From: Balneolia bacterium
GTDB lineage: Bacteria > Bacteroidota > Rhodothermia > Balneolales > Cyclonatronaceae
Length of the DNA: 64,000 nucleotides
Reading direction: 5' to 3'
NCBI GenBank assembly: GCA_022565795.1
Contig: JAIUMA010000012.1
Location: forward strand, 1 to 64,000
The position numbers and the translations under genes are program-made. Below, one piece after another: positions 17,147-26,201 of this stretch (within the stretch, counting starts at the first letter, position 1; every line of letters starts with the position of its first letter). The notes below the pieces were generated by a model that was not told where the DNA came from, did no database searches, and saw nothing but the letters and a program-made list of their open reading frames with translations.

Positions 17147-17180
17147 AAAAAGCTCCGTTCTGGCAGGAACGGAGCTTTTT
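17147..17180 (+). terminator. Intrinsic terminator after msrA
   Basis: AAAAAGCTCCGTTC (17147-17160) and GAACGGAGCTTTTT (17167-17180) form a perfect stem with a 6-nt loop. Confidence 0.92.
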
Positions 17181-17323
17181 GCTTTAGCTCACTACGGTGT
17201 ACGTATCGGTCTTTGTACTGAATCATTAAAAAGTGTTTCACATCTCGATAAAAACGCAGGAATTCCTTATTTATGAAGGTCTAAGTATTTCTTAACTCAA
17301 ATCTAAAACCAACACATACTATT

Positions 17324-19378
17324 ATGCGGTCAGTTTTTACTAAAACAGGCTCGTGGGTAGCTGCTTTCCTTCTGATGCTCAGCGTATTTTCATACGCCGA
17401 CGTTCAGGCTCAGCAGCCAATGTCGCCCATGCAGCTGGCAGAAATGGAAAATATTGGCGTTGTGGTTATCTCTTCGGAAGGTAACTATGTAGCGTTTACA
17501 CGCTCAGTTCCGGCCGATCCACGCGTTTCAAATACGCCAAACCGTTCACACCTTCACGTAATGAACGTGGAAACAGGTGAGGTTTCAGATATCGATCTCG
17601 ATGGTAACGCAGGCGGGCTATCGCCGCGCCCGGGTGCCGACACCTTCACGTTCACAACACGAATGGAAGGCGACGAGACAAATGCACTTTACGAGCTGGA
17701 TCCTTCATCAGGAGACATCACACGTCTTTTCAGCCACAGTAGTGCAATGACTAGCTACATTTGGGACGAGCAGGGCAGACGTATTGCCTTCACGGCAAAC
17801 GAGCAGCTTGACCTGCCTGATAACCCGCTCCCATACGAGCCGGATATTTTTGAAGAAAACAGGCCGCAGCGCCTTGGTTTTATAGCCGACCTTGGAGCTA
17901 CCGATCCTGAAGGACATCAGCTTGGTCTTGTTGGTTCTTACTATGAAATGGCGTTCAGCCCTGACGGAACCCGCATTGCGGCTGCTGTTGCTCCGACTCC
18001 GGAAGTTGATGACTCCTTTATGTTCAAAACGGTTAACGTTTTTGATGTAAACAGCCGTGAAGTCCTCAATACGCTGGATAATGAGGGTAAGCTTGGGCAG
18101 ATTGTATGGAGCCCGAACGGACAGCAGATTGCGCTTCGTGCAGGTAACTCCATTAACGATCCTATCGATGGCCGCATTATGGTTGTAGACGCAACCGGCG
18201 GAACGCCTCAAAATATCTACCCGGACTTCCTCGGTAAATTCGAGCAGATTCTCTGGACCGGCGACGACACTATCCACTTCATCGCCAGTGAAGGCGTTTG
18301 GAGTTCGTTCGGTACCATTTCCCCCGACGGAAGCAATATGGAGCGAGTAATTGATACTGGCGGACCAATTAAGCGCAGCTTCTCCGTTTCATCTGCCGGC
18401 CATATCGCATTCGCAGTCGAGGCGCCGGAACACCCGCGTGAAGCATTTCTTCTCCGTTCAGGCTCTTCCGAGCTGGAGCGTTTAACTGATACCAACCCAT
18501 GGCTCTCTGATGTTGCGATGGGCGTTCAGGAGATTGTAGTATACGAAGCCCGCGACGGCCGTGAAATCGAAGGTCTGCTTATTCGACCTTTTGGCGAAAA
18601 TGAGTCTGATCGCTACCCGCTTATTACCGTAATTCACGGTGGACCGGAAGCCCACTACAGCAATGGCTGGCTGACAGGTTACTCACTTCCGGGACAGCTT
18701 ATGGCAGCCCGTGGCTATGCCGTTTTCTACCCAAACTATCGTGGAAGTACAGGCCGTGGAATTGAGTTTATCAAATCATCCCAAGGTGATTTAGCTGGTG
18801 CAGAATTCGACGATGTTGTAGACGGTGTGGATTATCTGATCGAAACAGGTTTAGTTGATGCTGACCGCGTGGGAGCAACAGGCGGATCATACGGTGGCTA
18901 CGCAACCGCATGGATGAGCACCTACTACTCCGATCGCTTCGCTGCCGGAGTGATGTTTGTTGGTATCAGCAACAACATTTCGAAGTGGGGTACAAGCGAC
19001 ATTCCTGAAGAGCTTTACCTGGTACACAGCCGCAAGCGCATCTGGGACTATTGGGAAGATAATCTGCTCAGAAGCCCGATTTACTATGTAGATCGCTCAC
19101 AGACGCCGCTTCTCATCATGCACGGTGCGGAAGATACACGCGTCCACCCGGCCCAGTCTCTTGAGCTGTACCGCCACCTCAAAGTGCGTCAGCCGGATGT
19201 ACCTGTACGATTGGTTTTCTACCCGGATGAAGGTCACGGTAACGTACGTGCAACATCACGCTTCGACTACAACCTGCGCATGATTCGCTGGTTCGATACC
19301 TACCTTAAGGGTGATGGCACCGAGCCGATGCCTCCAAGCTATCTCAATTTTGAAGATTTCGGAGTGACTTTCGACTAG
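17324..19378 (+). CDS. Exported S9-family serine peptidase (acylaminoacyl/dipeptidyl peptidase-like)
   Basis: 684 residues: signal peptide (to about VQAQQ, residue 31), an N-terminal seven-bladed beta-propeller of the WD40/TolB-like type (about 45-400), and a C-terminal alpha/beta hydrolase. The catalytic triad is Ser522 (GGSYGGY), Asp604 (HGAEDTRVHP) and His638 (DEGHGNVR). The oxyanion region shows HGGPEAHY. S9 enzymes cleave short peptides at the N-terminus, so a periplasmic peptide-scavenging role is likely. The specificity (S9C versus DPP-like) cannot be settled. It has its own terminator and is probably monocistronic. Confidence 0.93.
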   Translation: MRSVFTKTGSWVAAFLLMLSVFSYADVQAQQPMSPMQLAEMENIGVVVISSEGNYVAFTRSVPADPRVSNTPNRSHLHVMNVETGEVSDIDLDGNAGGLSPRPGADTFTFTTRMEGDETNALYELDPSSGDITRLFSHSSAMTSYIWDEQGRRIAFTANEQLDLPDNPLPYEPDIFEENRPQRLGFIADLGATDPEGHQLGLVGSYYEMAFSPDGTRIAAAVAPTPEVDDSFMFKTVNVFDVNSREVLNTLDNEGKLGQIVWSPNGQQIALRAGNSINDPIDGRIMVVDATGGTPQNIYPDFLGKFEQILWTGDDTIHFIASEGVWSSFGTISPDGSNMERVIDTGGPIKRSFSVSSAGHIAFAVEAPEHPREAFLLRSGSSELERLTDTNPWLSDVAMGVQEIVVYEARDGREIEGLLIRPFGENESDRYPLITVIHGGPEAHYSNGWLTGYSLPGQLMAARGYAVFYPNYRGSTGRGIEFIKSSQGDLAGAEFDDVVDGVDYLIETGLVDADRVGATGGSYGGYATAWMSTYYSDRFAAGVMFVGISNNISKWGTSDIPEELYLVHSRKRIWDYWEDNLLRSPIYYVDRSQTPLLIMHGAEDTRVHPAQSLELYRHLKVRQPDVPVRLVFYPDEGHGNVRATSRFDYNLRMIRWFDTYLKGDGTEPMPPSYLNFEDFGVTFD

Positions 19379-19403
19379 CTGTTCCAAAAAAGCTTATAGC
19401 TGT

Positions 19404-19437
19404 AAAAAGCCGCTCTGATTCCGGGGCGGCTTTTTTA
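19404..19437 (+). terminator. Intrinsic terminator after the S9 peptidase gene
   Basis: AAAAAGCCGC (19404-19413) pairs with GCGGCTTTTT (19426-19435). Confidence 0.88.
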
Positions 19438-19534
19438 TTTTTAGGAAGCTCGGGGCAAAGCTAATATGAATGATTTCGGGCTGAAATCTATTACATTAAG
19501 TGTCAACTACTTACCAACCTAACGAGGAAAAAAA

Positions 19535-19957
19535 ATGCCAACAAGATCAGCAGACGCAGTTTGGAAAGGTGACCTGAAAAACGGGGGCGGAACCGTAAAA
19601 GTAGAAAGCGGTGCTTTCGAGTCCCAATATTCTTTTGTATCACGTTTTGAGACCGGAAAGGGAACCAATCCTGAAGAGCTAATAGCGGCCGCACATGCTG
19701 GCTGCTACTCCATGGCTCTATCAAATGAGCTGGCAAAAGCCGGCCACAAGCCAGAGTCGGTATCAACCAAAGCAGAGGTTGTGCTGGATATGTCAGACGG
19801 GCCGAACATCACCACAATAAAGCTTATTTCGAAAGCTCAGGTGCCGGGTATCGACAAAGATGAGTTTTTGAAAATCGCGAACGGGGCCAAAGAAGGCTGC
19901 CCGGTTTCCAAAGCCCTGGCCAGTGTAAATATTGAGCTGGATATTGAGCTCAATTAA
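19535..19957 (+). CDS. OsmC/Ohr-family peroxiredoxin
   Basis: 140 residues, normal for OsmC. The two redox cysteines are Cys57 (AAHAGCYSM) and Cys122 ([10 protein letters not shown]); [13 protein letters not shown] is diagnostic of the OsmC subgroup. It reduces organic hydroperoxides, probably in the cytoplasm since no signal peptide is present. A purine-rich AACGAGGA site sits about 8 nt before the ATG. It is monocistronic, with a bidirectional terminator behind it. Confidence 0.93.
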   Translation: MPTRSADAVWKGDLKNGGGTVKVESGAFESQYSFVSRFETGKGTNPEELIAAAHAGCYSMALSNELAKAGHKPESVSTKAEVVLDMSDGPNITTIKLISKAQVPGIDKDEFLKIANGAKEGCPVSKALASVNIELDIELN

Positions 19958-19981
19958 TTTCCATAGCCGTTAATCAGCATT

Positions 19982-20018
19982 AAAAAAGCCCGATGCATTT
20001 CTGCACCGGGCTTTTTTT
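19982..20018. terminator. Bidirectional terminator between osmC-like and TonB receptor genes
   Basis: AAAAAAGCCCG at 19982-19992 pairs with CGGGC...TTTTTT near 20007-20017, with inner GCA/TGC pairs. Poly-A and poly-T flanks serve both convergent genes. Confidence 0.88.
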
Positions 20019-20027
20019 ATCAACAGA

Positions 20028-22253
20028 TTAAAATACGTACTGGTATCGAATCGTAAATCCACGGCCCGGCATGGGGTTTCGGAACAGGCTCCAATCCACA
20101 CGGCTGAGCGGGATTCTGTAGCTTTCATCATACAGGTTTTCAACGCGGGTGCTAAGCGTATGCCGGCCTCCTGCATCAAAGCGTATACCCGCTGAAATGT
20201 TAACGAGCGTGTAGGCTTCAGTGGGGTCGAGGTTTTCAGCTGTACGCTTCTGCTCTAATGAGTGAATGAACTCCGCACCGGTGTACCAGCTTCCGGTATC
20301 GTAGCTTAGCTGAGAGCGAAAGCGTGCCGGTGGAATAAACGGCAGATCTGCACTGTCGCTAACGCGTTCGGCACGTACGAGGTCAAATCCTGACCTGAAC
20401 TCAAGGAAACGGGCAGGCCGGATCAGGGCATCTGCTTCAAAACCGAAGTAGCGGGCGTTGTCGGAGAGAACAACAAAAATCGGCAGCTGAGAAGCCTGAT
20501 CAGTCTCTCCGGTCGGGTTATAGTAGATGAAGTTGTCTATGTAGTAAAAGAAGCTGTTGAGTTCCAGCGTGATAAAATTATGGTTGTATGAAGCGAAAAG
20601 ATCGGCACCATAGCCTATTTCGTTGCTAAGTTCAGGGTCTCCGATTTCATAAGCTCCGGCCCCGATGTGGGCAGCATCTGTGTAGAGCTCTTCTATCGAT
20701 GGTGTACGGAAACTCCTCGCCAGCTGTACCCCGGCTTCAAAGCCCGTGAACGGGCGGTAGTTTAAGCCTAACGATCCGGACAGAGCAAGGTCGCTTCTGG
20801 TGGGGTTTTCAGGCTCAGTAAATCGGGAGTTTGCAAATACATCAAGGTGGTTGTAGTCAATACGGGAACCGGCCTGTAAGCTTAGGGCAGTGGTGAGCGG
20901 CCGCTCAACGTACCCGAATAAAGCGAGGTTGATATTGCGCCCATCCGGAGTTAGCCCTTCGTCGCCACCAACATTGAGCTGACGCAGCTGAGTACTTGCA
21001 CCAACTGCACCGCTGAAATCTCGACGGCCTTCACTACGCAAAAGAAGAAGTGAACCGCTGAAGGTAATCGTACGGAAGTCTATTTCCAGATCTTCATCTA
21101 TGGATCCGTCAGGCTCTGTTTCGATTTCCCACTCCTGATGGCCATAGCGGCTCATATTGAATCTTGCCTGTGCCTGATCAAAAGCTCCTGTCATGCTAAT
21201 CTGGCCATATCCGCTCACATTGATGCGGTTGAGTCGTATTTCAATACGTTCGTCATCATCATCAATTTCTTCCGGCAGCCCATAGGTTTGGTCAAGGCCT
21301 GAAATGGCCAATCCTCCCACAAAACCCGGGTTCTTAAATCCAACACCAATAGCACCGTTAAAGGATTCGTTAAAAGTGTCGGGCAGCACACCTGAAGGTG
21401 TGCGTATATCACCGGTGCTTCGGAATCCGATTCGGGCATTTACAGCACTGTTTTCCGTGGCATACAGAACCCGGCCGTAACCGGATCCGCCTTCATTAAC
21501 ACTTGTTCCGGTTCCGGTAATCCTGCCGCTCAGACCCGGTGCCCATTCCGTGGGAATATCACTGTTAAAAAGATTGACTACCCCACCTATTGCACCTGAT
21601 CCATAGAGAAAACTGGACGGCCCGCGTATAATTTCTATGCGCTCTGCTGCATCCATATCCATAGAAAGAGCATGATCCGGAGCTGTTTCGCCAAGGTCGC
21701 CCATGCGCTCTCCGTTTTCGAGTACGAGCACTCTGTTGCCGTCGAAACCGCGAATAACCGGTCGGGACGGAGCTGAGCCGAAGCTTCTGACAGACAGTCC
21801 GGGCTCAAACGAAAGAGCATCCCCCAGGTTGTCTGTTGCACGCTGCTGCAGGTTATCAAGATTTATTGCGCTTGATGGTCTGAAAGAGCGGTTGCTGCCG
21901 GCCGGAGATGCTGTAATAAGAATGTCTTCCCGAAGTAATGGATTCGGACGAAGCGCAACGTTTACAGCCTGATCTGTCGGCAGAGAAACAGTTACACGTT
22001 CAGTGAGATAGCCAACAAAACTTATAACAAGCTCGATTTCAGTTTCATTGTAATCTCTGAGCTCCAGGACAAAATCCCCGTTGGTGTCTGTGGCCGTCCC
22101 GAATGTGAAATCTGCACTTACAACCGACGCCCCGGGAAGGGGTTCATTTTGAGAATCTGTAACGCTTCCGAAAATGTTATAGCTCTCATTATTGTTTTCA
22201 ATGCCGGGAAAAAGCCCGAAAACGAGTAGTAACGTTGTGTAGAGATGAATCAT
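20028..22253 (-). CDS. TonB-dependent outer-membrane receptor, probably for metal uptake
   Basis: 741 residues: signal peptide (MIHLYTTLLLVFGLFPG), a carboxypeptidase-regulatory-like beta domain at about 27-110 (IFGSVTDSQNEPLPGASVV), a plug (about 125-235; RPVIRGFDGNRVLVLENGER, GSGAIGGVVNL), and a 22-strand barrel ending in GFTIRYQYVF with the terminal aromatic residue. It is divergent from mntR and the Mn/Fe-type ABC operon, and palindromes of operator type lie between them. This suggests a metal or metal-chelate substrate, but the substrate itself is an inference from context. Short outside loops fit a small ligand. Confidence 0.88.
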   Translation of the reverse strand: MIHLYTTLLLVFGLFPGIENNNESYNIFGSVTDSQNEPLPGASVVSADFTFGTATDTNGDFVLELRDYNETEIELVISFVGYLTERVTVSLPTDQAVNVALRPNPLLREDILITASPAGSNRSFRPSSAINLDNLQQRATDNLGDALSFEPGLSVRSFGSAPSRPVIRGFDGNRVLVLENGERMGDLGETAPDHALSMDMDAAERIEIIRGPSSFLYGSGAIGGVVNLFNSDIPTEWAPGLSGRITGTGTSVNEGGSGYGRVLYATENSAVNARIGFRSTGDIRTPSGVLPDTFNESFNGAIGVGFKNPGFVGGLAISGLDQTYGLPEEIDDDDERIEIRLNRINVSGYGQISMTGAFDQAQARFNMSRYGHQEWEIETEPDGSIDEDLEIDFRTITFSGSLLLLRSEGRRDFSGAVGASTQLRQLNVGGDEGLTPDGRNINLALFGYVERPLTTALSLQAGSRIDYNHLDVFANSRFTEPENPTRSDLALSGSLGLNYRPFTGFEAGVQLARSFRTPSIEELYTDAAHIGAGAYEIGDPELSNEIGYGADLFASYNHNFITLELNSFFYYIDNFIYYNPTGETDQASQLPIFVVLSDNARYFGFEADALIRPARFLEFRSGFDLVRAERVSDSADLPFIPPARFRSQLSYDTGSWYTGAEFIHSLEQKRTAENLDPTEAYTLVNISAGIRFDAGGRHTLSTRVENLYDESYRIPLSRVDWSLFRNPMPGRGFTIRYQYVF

Positions 22254-22298
22254 GGTTAAAAAGGCTACGATTGTTTAAATCGATGTATATGGCAAACT

Positions 22299-22327
22299 GC
22301 AATAGTGTAATTAGGTTGCGCTATTGC
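22299..22327 (+). repeat. 12-bp hairpin between the TonB receptor and mntR
   Basis: GCAATAGTGTAA (22299-22310) faces TTGCGCTATTGC (22316-22327) across a TTAGG loop. As plus-strand RNA all 12 positions pair, two as U-G wobbles. The minus-strand RNA would carry two C/A mismatches. No T-run follows, so it is not a terminator. Confidence 0.45.
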
Positions 22328-22344
22328 GTTCTTAACTCTTTATA

Positions 22345-22362
22345 ATTTAGCCATGACTAAAT
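22345..22362. promoter_or_regulatory. Candidate MntR/DtxR-type operator 1
   Basis: A perfect inverted repeat ATTTAG-N6-CTAAAT lies in the divergent region between the TonB receptor and mntR. Size and AT-rich TTAG/CTAA half-sites resemble DtxR-family operators. It is about 92 bp upstream of the receptor start and 132 bp upstream of mntR. Confidence 0.45.
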
Positions 22363-22477
22363 AATTATTCAAAAATATTTTTAATTAGATGTAATTAATG
22401 GCTCAATAAGTGCTACAAGTGTATTTTTAATTTCGCATATTTGGCTCAATGTGCTATCTTTAAGACAGTTACTTTTT

Positions 22478-22491
22478 ATTTAAGCCTAAAT
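22478..22491. promoter_or_regulatory. Candidate MntR/DtxR-type operator 2
   Basis: The inverted repeat ATTTA-AGCC-TAAAT touches the mntR start region (ATG at 22494). It shares TTTAG/CTAAA-like half-sites with the upstream palindrome. Binding here would block initiation and allow autorepression. Both arms are short, so chance is possible in AT-rich DNA. Confidence 0.35.
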
Positions 22492-22493
22492 TG

Positions 22494-23165
22494 ATGAAGC
22501 CAAGACTGAGCGAATCACAGGAAGACTATCTGAAGCGTATCTACCTGCTTGCAGACAAAAAAGATGGCCTCGTATCAGCACAGGATCTTGCCGATCATAT
22601 GAGCGTAAGGCCTGCTTCGGTCACGAATATGCTTAAAAAGCTTGCGGATGCCGGTCTTATAGAGTACAAGCCTTATTATGGCGCTCAATTAACGGATTCC
22701 GGTGAGCTGATTGCCCTGGAAGTCCTTCGTCACCACAGGTTGCTGGAGCTTTTTCTAACCGAAACGCTGGGATTTGGCTGGGAAGAGGTACATGAAGAGG
22801 CCGAACGTCTGGAGCATGTTATAAGCGAAAGGCTGGAGGCCCGAATTTGTGAAATGCTTGGAAATCCTACCCATGATCCCCACGGCGACCCAATACCTTC
22901 TGTAGATTTAAAGCTTCCGATCAGCCCGGAGCGTCGGTCATTAACCTCACTTAAGGCCGGAGAAAAAGGTCGCATCGCGCGAGTAAAAACGCAGGATACA
23001 GGCATGCTTAACATGTTTTCCAAGCTAAACCTGATATTGAAGCAGGAAATTGAGGTGCTGGCGCAGGAAAAAGAGGGCGTAAGAGTAAAGGTTGATAACG
23101 ACCGTTTCCTCCTACTCCCCGATATGGCATCAAAAATTATGATTGAACCAGTGACAAACGAATGA
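22494..23165 (+). CDS. mntR: DtxR/MntR-family metal-dependent repressor
   Basis: 223 residues from ATG 22494; a TTG codon directly before it could also initiate. The winged helix occupies about 8-70 (SVRPASVTNMLKKLADAGLI), followed by a dimerisation/metal domain with HRLLELFLTE and the ExxEH signature (EAERLEHVI) that provides MntR-type metal ligands. DPHGDPIP and a C-terminal FeoA/SH3-like domain (about 150-222) complete the long DtxR form. Its stop overlaps the start of the binding-protein gene (ATGA), so it is co-transcribed with the importer it probably controls. Mn2+ versus Fe2+ specificity is not certain. Confidence 0.92.
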   Translation: MKPRLSESQEDYLKRIYLLADKKDGLVSAQDLADHMSVRPASVTNMLKKLADAGLIEYKPYYGAQLTDSGELIALEVLRHHRLLELFLTETLGFGWEEVHEEAERLEHVISERLEARICEMLGNPTHDPHGDPIPSVDLKLPISPERRSLTSLKAGEKGRIARVKTQDTGMLNMFSKLNLILKQEIEVLAQEKEGVRVKVDNDRFLLLPDMASKIMIEPVTNE

Positions 23166-24085
23166 AAAAAAATATCTACCTCTCCTTATTAGCGGCAATC
23201 TTTTTAACGGCATCATTATTCCTTACCGCCTGTGGTTCAGGTGAAAGCGATGATGACCGCCCCTACGTAGTGGCCACAACCATGATGCTCGAGGATATTG
23301 TAAATCAGGTGGCCTCCGAATTTGTGCGTGTAGATGGCCTGATGGGCCCGGGCGTGGATCCGCACGTTTACCGGGCTACTCCGGGTGATTTTCGGGCTTT
23401 GGAAAGAGCTGACCTCATACTTTACAACGGCCATTATCTGGAGGCCCGCTTATCCGAAATTCTGGCAACAATGCCTGAGCGGACCTTCGCGGCCGCAGAA
23501 CAAATAGATACCGCACTGCTGATTGAAGCCTTTGAGTTTGGAGGAAACTACGATCCGCACGTCTGGTTCGATGTAACGCTTTGGATACAGGTGGTTGAGG
23601 CCGTTGGAAATCGCCTGCAGGATCTTGTACCAGATCATGCTGAAGAAATTGCCTCTAATACGGTTGCTTATGTACAGGAGCTGGAGTCGCTTGATGAGTG
23701 GGTGAGGGAGCGGCTGAATCAGGTGCCGGAAGAACGCCGGGTGCTTATAACCGCCCATGATGCCTTCAGCTATTTCGGCCAGGCCTACGGGTTTGAGGTG
23801 ATGGGGCTTCAGGGACTAAGTACACAGAGTGAATATGGCCTTCAGGATGTATCGCGCATGGTTCGCTTCATCATAGAAAACGAAATACCGGCTATTTTCC
23901 TGGAAACTAGCATTGCTCCGCGATCCGTACAGTCACTTATGAACGGCGTGCGGGAGCGGGGCGGGCATGTTGAGCTGGGTGGCGAGCTTTTCTCCGACGC
24001 AATGGGGGCAAGAGGCTCCGAAGAAGGCACCTACACAGGCATGGTTCGGTTTAATATCAATACCATTGCGGGAGCCCTGGAATGA
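23162..24085 (+). CDS. mntA: Metal ABC transporter substrate-binding lipoprotein
   Basis: 307 residues with a lipobox (LFLTAC, Cys24), cluster A-I/ZnuA-type. Likely metal ligands are the His in [13 protein letters not shown], the His in YDPHVWFDV, the His in [10 protein letters not shown] and the Glu in FLETSI. No His-rich loop is present, which speaks against a zinc-specific ZnuA and for Mn/Fe. The start overlaps the mntR stop by 4 nt and the stop overlaps the ATPase start by 4 nt. It delivers metal to the paired permeases. Confidence 0.93.
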   Translation: MKKNIYLSLLAAIFLTASLFLTACGSGESDDDRPYVVATTMMLEDIVNQVASEFVRVDGLMGPGVDPHVYRATPGDFRALERADLILYNGHYLEARLSEILATMPERTFAAAEQIDTALLIEAFEFGGNYDPHVWFDVTLWIQVVEAVGNRLQDLVPDHAEEIASNTVAYVQELESLDEWVRERLNQVPEERRVLITAHDAFSYFGQAYGFEVMGLQGLSTQSEYGLQDVSRMVRFIIENEIPAIFLETSIAPRSVQSLMNGVRERGGHVELGGELFSDAMGARGSEEGTYTGMVRFNINTIAGALE

Positions 24086-24888
24086 GCGAATCTGCAGCCA
24101 AAGTTAAAGGCGCTCCGCCTGTTGAAGTACACGATCTTACGGTTTCGTACCAGAACAAACCCGTTTTGTGGGATGTGGACTTCGAGCTTCCGGAAGGGAA
24201 GCTCATAGCGGTTGTGGGCCCCAATGGCGCAGGAAAATCAACTCTTATTAAAACCATTATGGGGCTGATCGATCCGGTCTCGGGCCACTCCCTCATTTAT
24301 GGCAGGCCGCTGGAGCAGATGAGAAAGAAAATTGCTTACGTGCCTCAGCGCGAAACCGTAGACTGGAATTTTCCCGTTAGCGTCTTTGATGTCGTACTTA
24401 TGGGGCGTTATGCTCATCTCAGCCTTTTCAAACGGCCCAAAAAGCACGATAAAGAGCTGGCGATGGAAGCCCTTGAGAAAGTGGGCATGGCCGAATTCGC
24501 AGACCGGCAGATATCTCAGCTTTCCGGCGGGCAGCAGCAGCGGGTTTTTCTGGCCAGGGCACTGGCGCAGGATGCAGAAATCTACTTTATGGACGAGCCC
24601 TTCGCAGGTGTTGATGCCTCAACCGAAGACCACATCCTTTTGTTGCTCAAGGAGCTCAGGAATCATGGTAGAACCGTGGTAGTGGTGCATCACGACCTGC
24701 AGACCGTTTCCGGCTACTTCGACTGGGTGATGCTGCTGAATCTTCGCCTTGTGGCGTTAGGTCCTATGGAAACAACTTTCACGAAAGAGAACTTGCAAAA
24801 GGCTTATGGCGGTCGACTGAATATTCTGTCTCAGGTGATTGAATTAAGCCGTAAAGAAGATTTCATTCGGGAACCGGGTCATGAGTGA
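24082..24888 (+). CDS. mntB: Metal ABC transporter ATP-binding protein
   Basis: 268 residues. Walker A is [11 protein letters not shown], the Q-loop lies in [16 protein letters not shown], the signature is LSGGQQQRV, Walker B is [12 protein letters not shown] and the switch His is in VVVHHDL. The sequence around [12 protein letters not shown] is typical of Mn/Zn/Fe importers. The gene overlaps both neighbours (4 and 8 nt), indicating translational coupling in the operon. Confidence 0.95.
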   Translation: MSESAAKVKGAPPVEVHDLTVSYQNKPVLWDVDFELPEGKLIAVVGPNGAGKSTLIKTIMGLIDPVSGHSLIYGRPLEQMRKKIAYVPQRETVDWNFPVSVFDVVLMGRYAHLSLFKRPKKHDKELAMEALEKVGMAEFADRQISQLSGGQQQRVFLARALAQDAEIYFMDEPFAGVDASTEDHILLLLKELRNHGRTVVVVHHDLQTVSGYFDWVMLLNLRLVALGPMETTFTKENLQKAYGGRLNILSQVIELSRKEDFIREPGHE

Positions 24889-26179
24889 ACTGTTCACAGA
24901 CTTTTTTCTTCTGCAGGATCCAAACGTTCGCTGGGTTCTGGCCGGCACGATTCTACTCGGCTTATCAGCAGGAGCGCTGGGTTGTTTTGCGGTTCTGAGG
25001 GAGCGTGCTTTAGTAGGTGATGCCGTTGCTCACGCTGTGCTTCCGGGGGTATGTCTGGCATTCATCTTTACGGGTGATAAAGATCCGCTCGCGCTGCTAA
25101 TCGGTTCCGTCATTTTTGGATGGATCAGTCTGGTTGTAATGGACTTCATCATTCGAAACTCCAAAATCTCAGCTGATACTTCTATAGGAATGGTACTTTC
25201 CGTATTCTTCGGGCTGGGTGTGGTTCTGTTAACCTACATTCAGTCCAGTGGAAACGTGAACCAAAGCGGGTTGGACGCGTTTCTGTTCGGAAATGCAGCA
25301 TCCATGCTTCCTGAAGACGTGATGCTCTTTGGCTTCGTAAGCCTGATGGTTTTGGTAGTTATCATCGCCATGTACAAAGAACTGAAGCTGGTCAGCTTTG
25401 ATTCATCCTATGCGAAAGTAATCGGCTACCCGCTCAAGCGCATGGAGTTTCTGATAGCTACGCTGCTGGTTGTAACCATTACAGCCGGACTACAGGCTGT
25501 TGGAGTTGTGCTGATGGCATCCATGCTCATCATCCCTGCCGCTGCCGCCCGCTACTGGACAGACTCCCTTAGGGTGATGCTCTTTGTTGCCGCTTTTGTT
25601 GGTGGAATTTCGGCTATCTCCGGATCTTTTGTGAGCTATGCAGCTCCGTCTATGCCTACTGGCCCCTGGATGGTCGTGTCAGCTGCTTTCATTTTTACTC
25701 TTTCCTTTTTCTTCGCGCCGGCAAGAGGTGAGACCAGAAAGTGGATAAAGCGTTTGAATCAGAAGCAAAAGATAAGAAGGGAGAACATACTTAAAACGCT
25801 TTACGGGCTGAATGAAGCCGACGGAAAAGAGGAAAAGGTGAGAACGCTTCAGGAGATCATAAAAAAGCGGCGAATGGAGAAGAAAACGCTTAAGCGTGGG
25901 TTAAGCGAGCTCGAGAAGTCGGGTATGATAGAACATTACCGGGGCCGCCCTGACGGATTTGTACTAACAGAAACAGGAAGGGTGGAAGCCCGCCGGATTG
26001 TGCGGCTTCACAGGCTTTGGGAGCTTTACCTAACGGAGAAACTTGAAATAGCAGGAGATCACGTTCATGATGATGCTGAGTCTATGGAGCACGTCATTAC
26101 ACCGGAGATTGAAGCGCAGCTGCTGAAAATTCTCGAGAATCCTGAATCTGATCCGCACGATGAAAAGATACCTTATTAA
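24881..26179 (+). CDS. mntC: Metal ABC permease fused to a DtxR-type regulatory domain
   Basis: 432 residues. Residues 1-285 form an ABC-3 family permease with about eight membrane helices ([19 protein letters not shown] is the family signature). Residues about 290-432 are soluble: a charged linker ([20 protein letters not shown]), a winged-helix-like segment ([19 protein letters not shown]), and a DtxR dimerisation domain with [10 protein letters not shown] and the metal-ligand motif ESMEH followed by DPHDEKIPY. The known precedent is chlamydial YtgCR, whose repressor half is cut off. It is co-transcribed with an independent MntR. The C-terminal part lacks the FeoA-like domain. Confidence 0.9.
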   Translation: MSELFTDFFLLQDPNVRWVLAGTILLGLSAGALGCFAVLRERALVGDAVAHAVLPGVCLAFIFTGDKDPLALLIGSVIFGWISLVVMDFIIRNSKISADTSIGMVLSVFFGLGVVLLTYIQSSGNVNQSGLDAFLFGNAASMLPEDVMLFGFVSLMVLVVIIAMYKELKLVSFDSSYAKVIGYPLKRMEFLIATLLVVTITAGLQAVGVVLMASMLIIPAAAARYWTDSLRVMLFVAAFVGGISAISGSFVSYAAPSMPTGPWMVVSAAFIFTLSFFFAPARGETRKWIKRLNQKQKIRRENILKTLYGLNEADGKEEKVRTLQEIIKKRRMEKKTLKRGLSELEKSGMIEHYRGRPDGFVLTETGRVEARRIVRLHRLWELYLTEKLEIAGDHVHDDAESMEHVITPEIEAQLLKILENPESDPHDEKIPY

Positions 26180-26201
26180 ATAAACGGCAAAAAAATAAAT
26201 T

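Noticed and set aside
24881-26179. Permease-DtxR fusion as a sequencing frameshift artefact joining two genes
   Set aside because: The frame is continuous through a charged linker, and the second half lacks a start, a ribosome-binding site and a full winged helix of its own.
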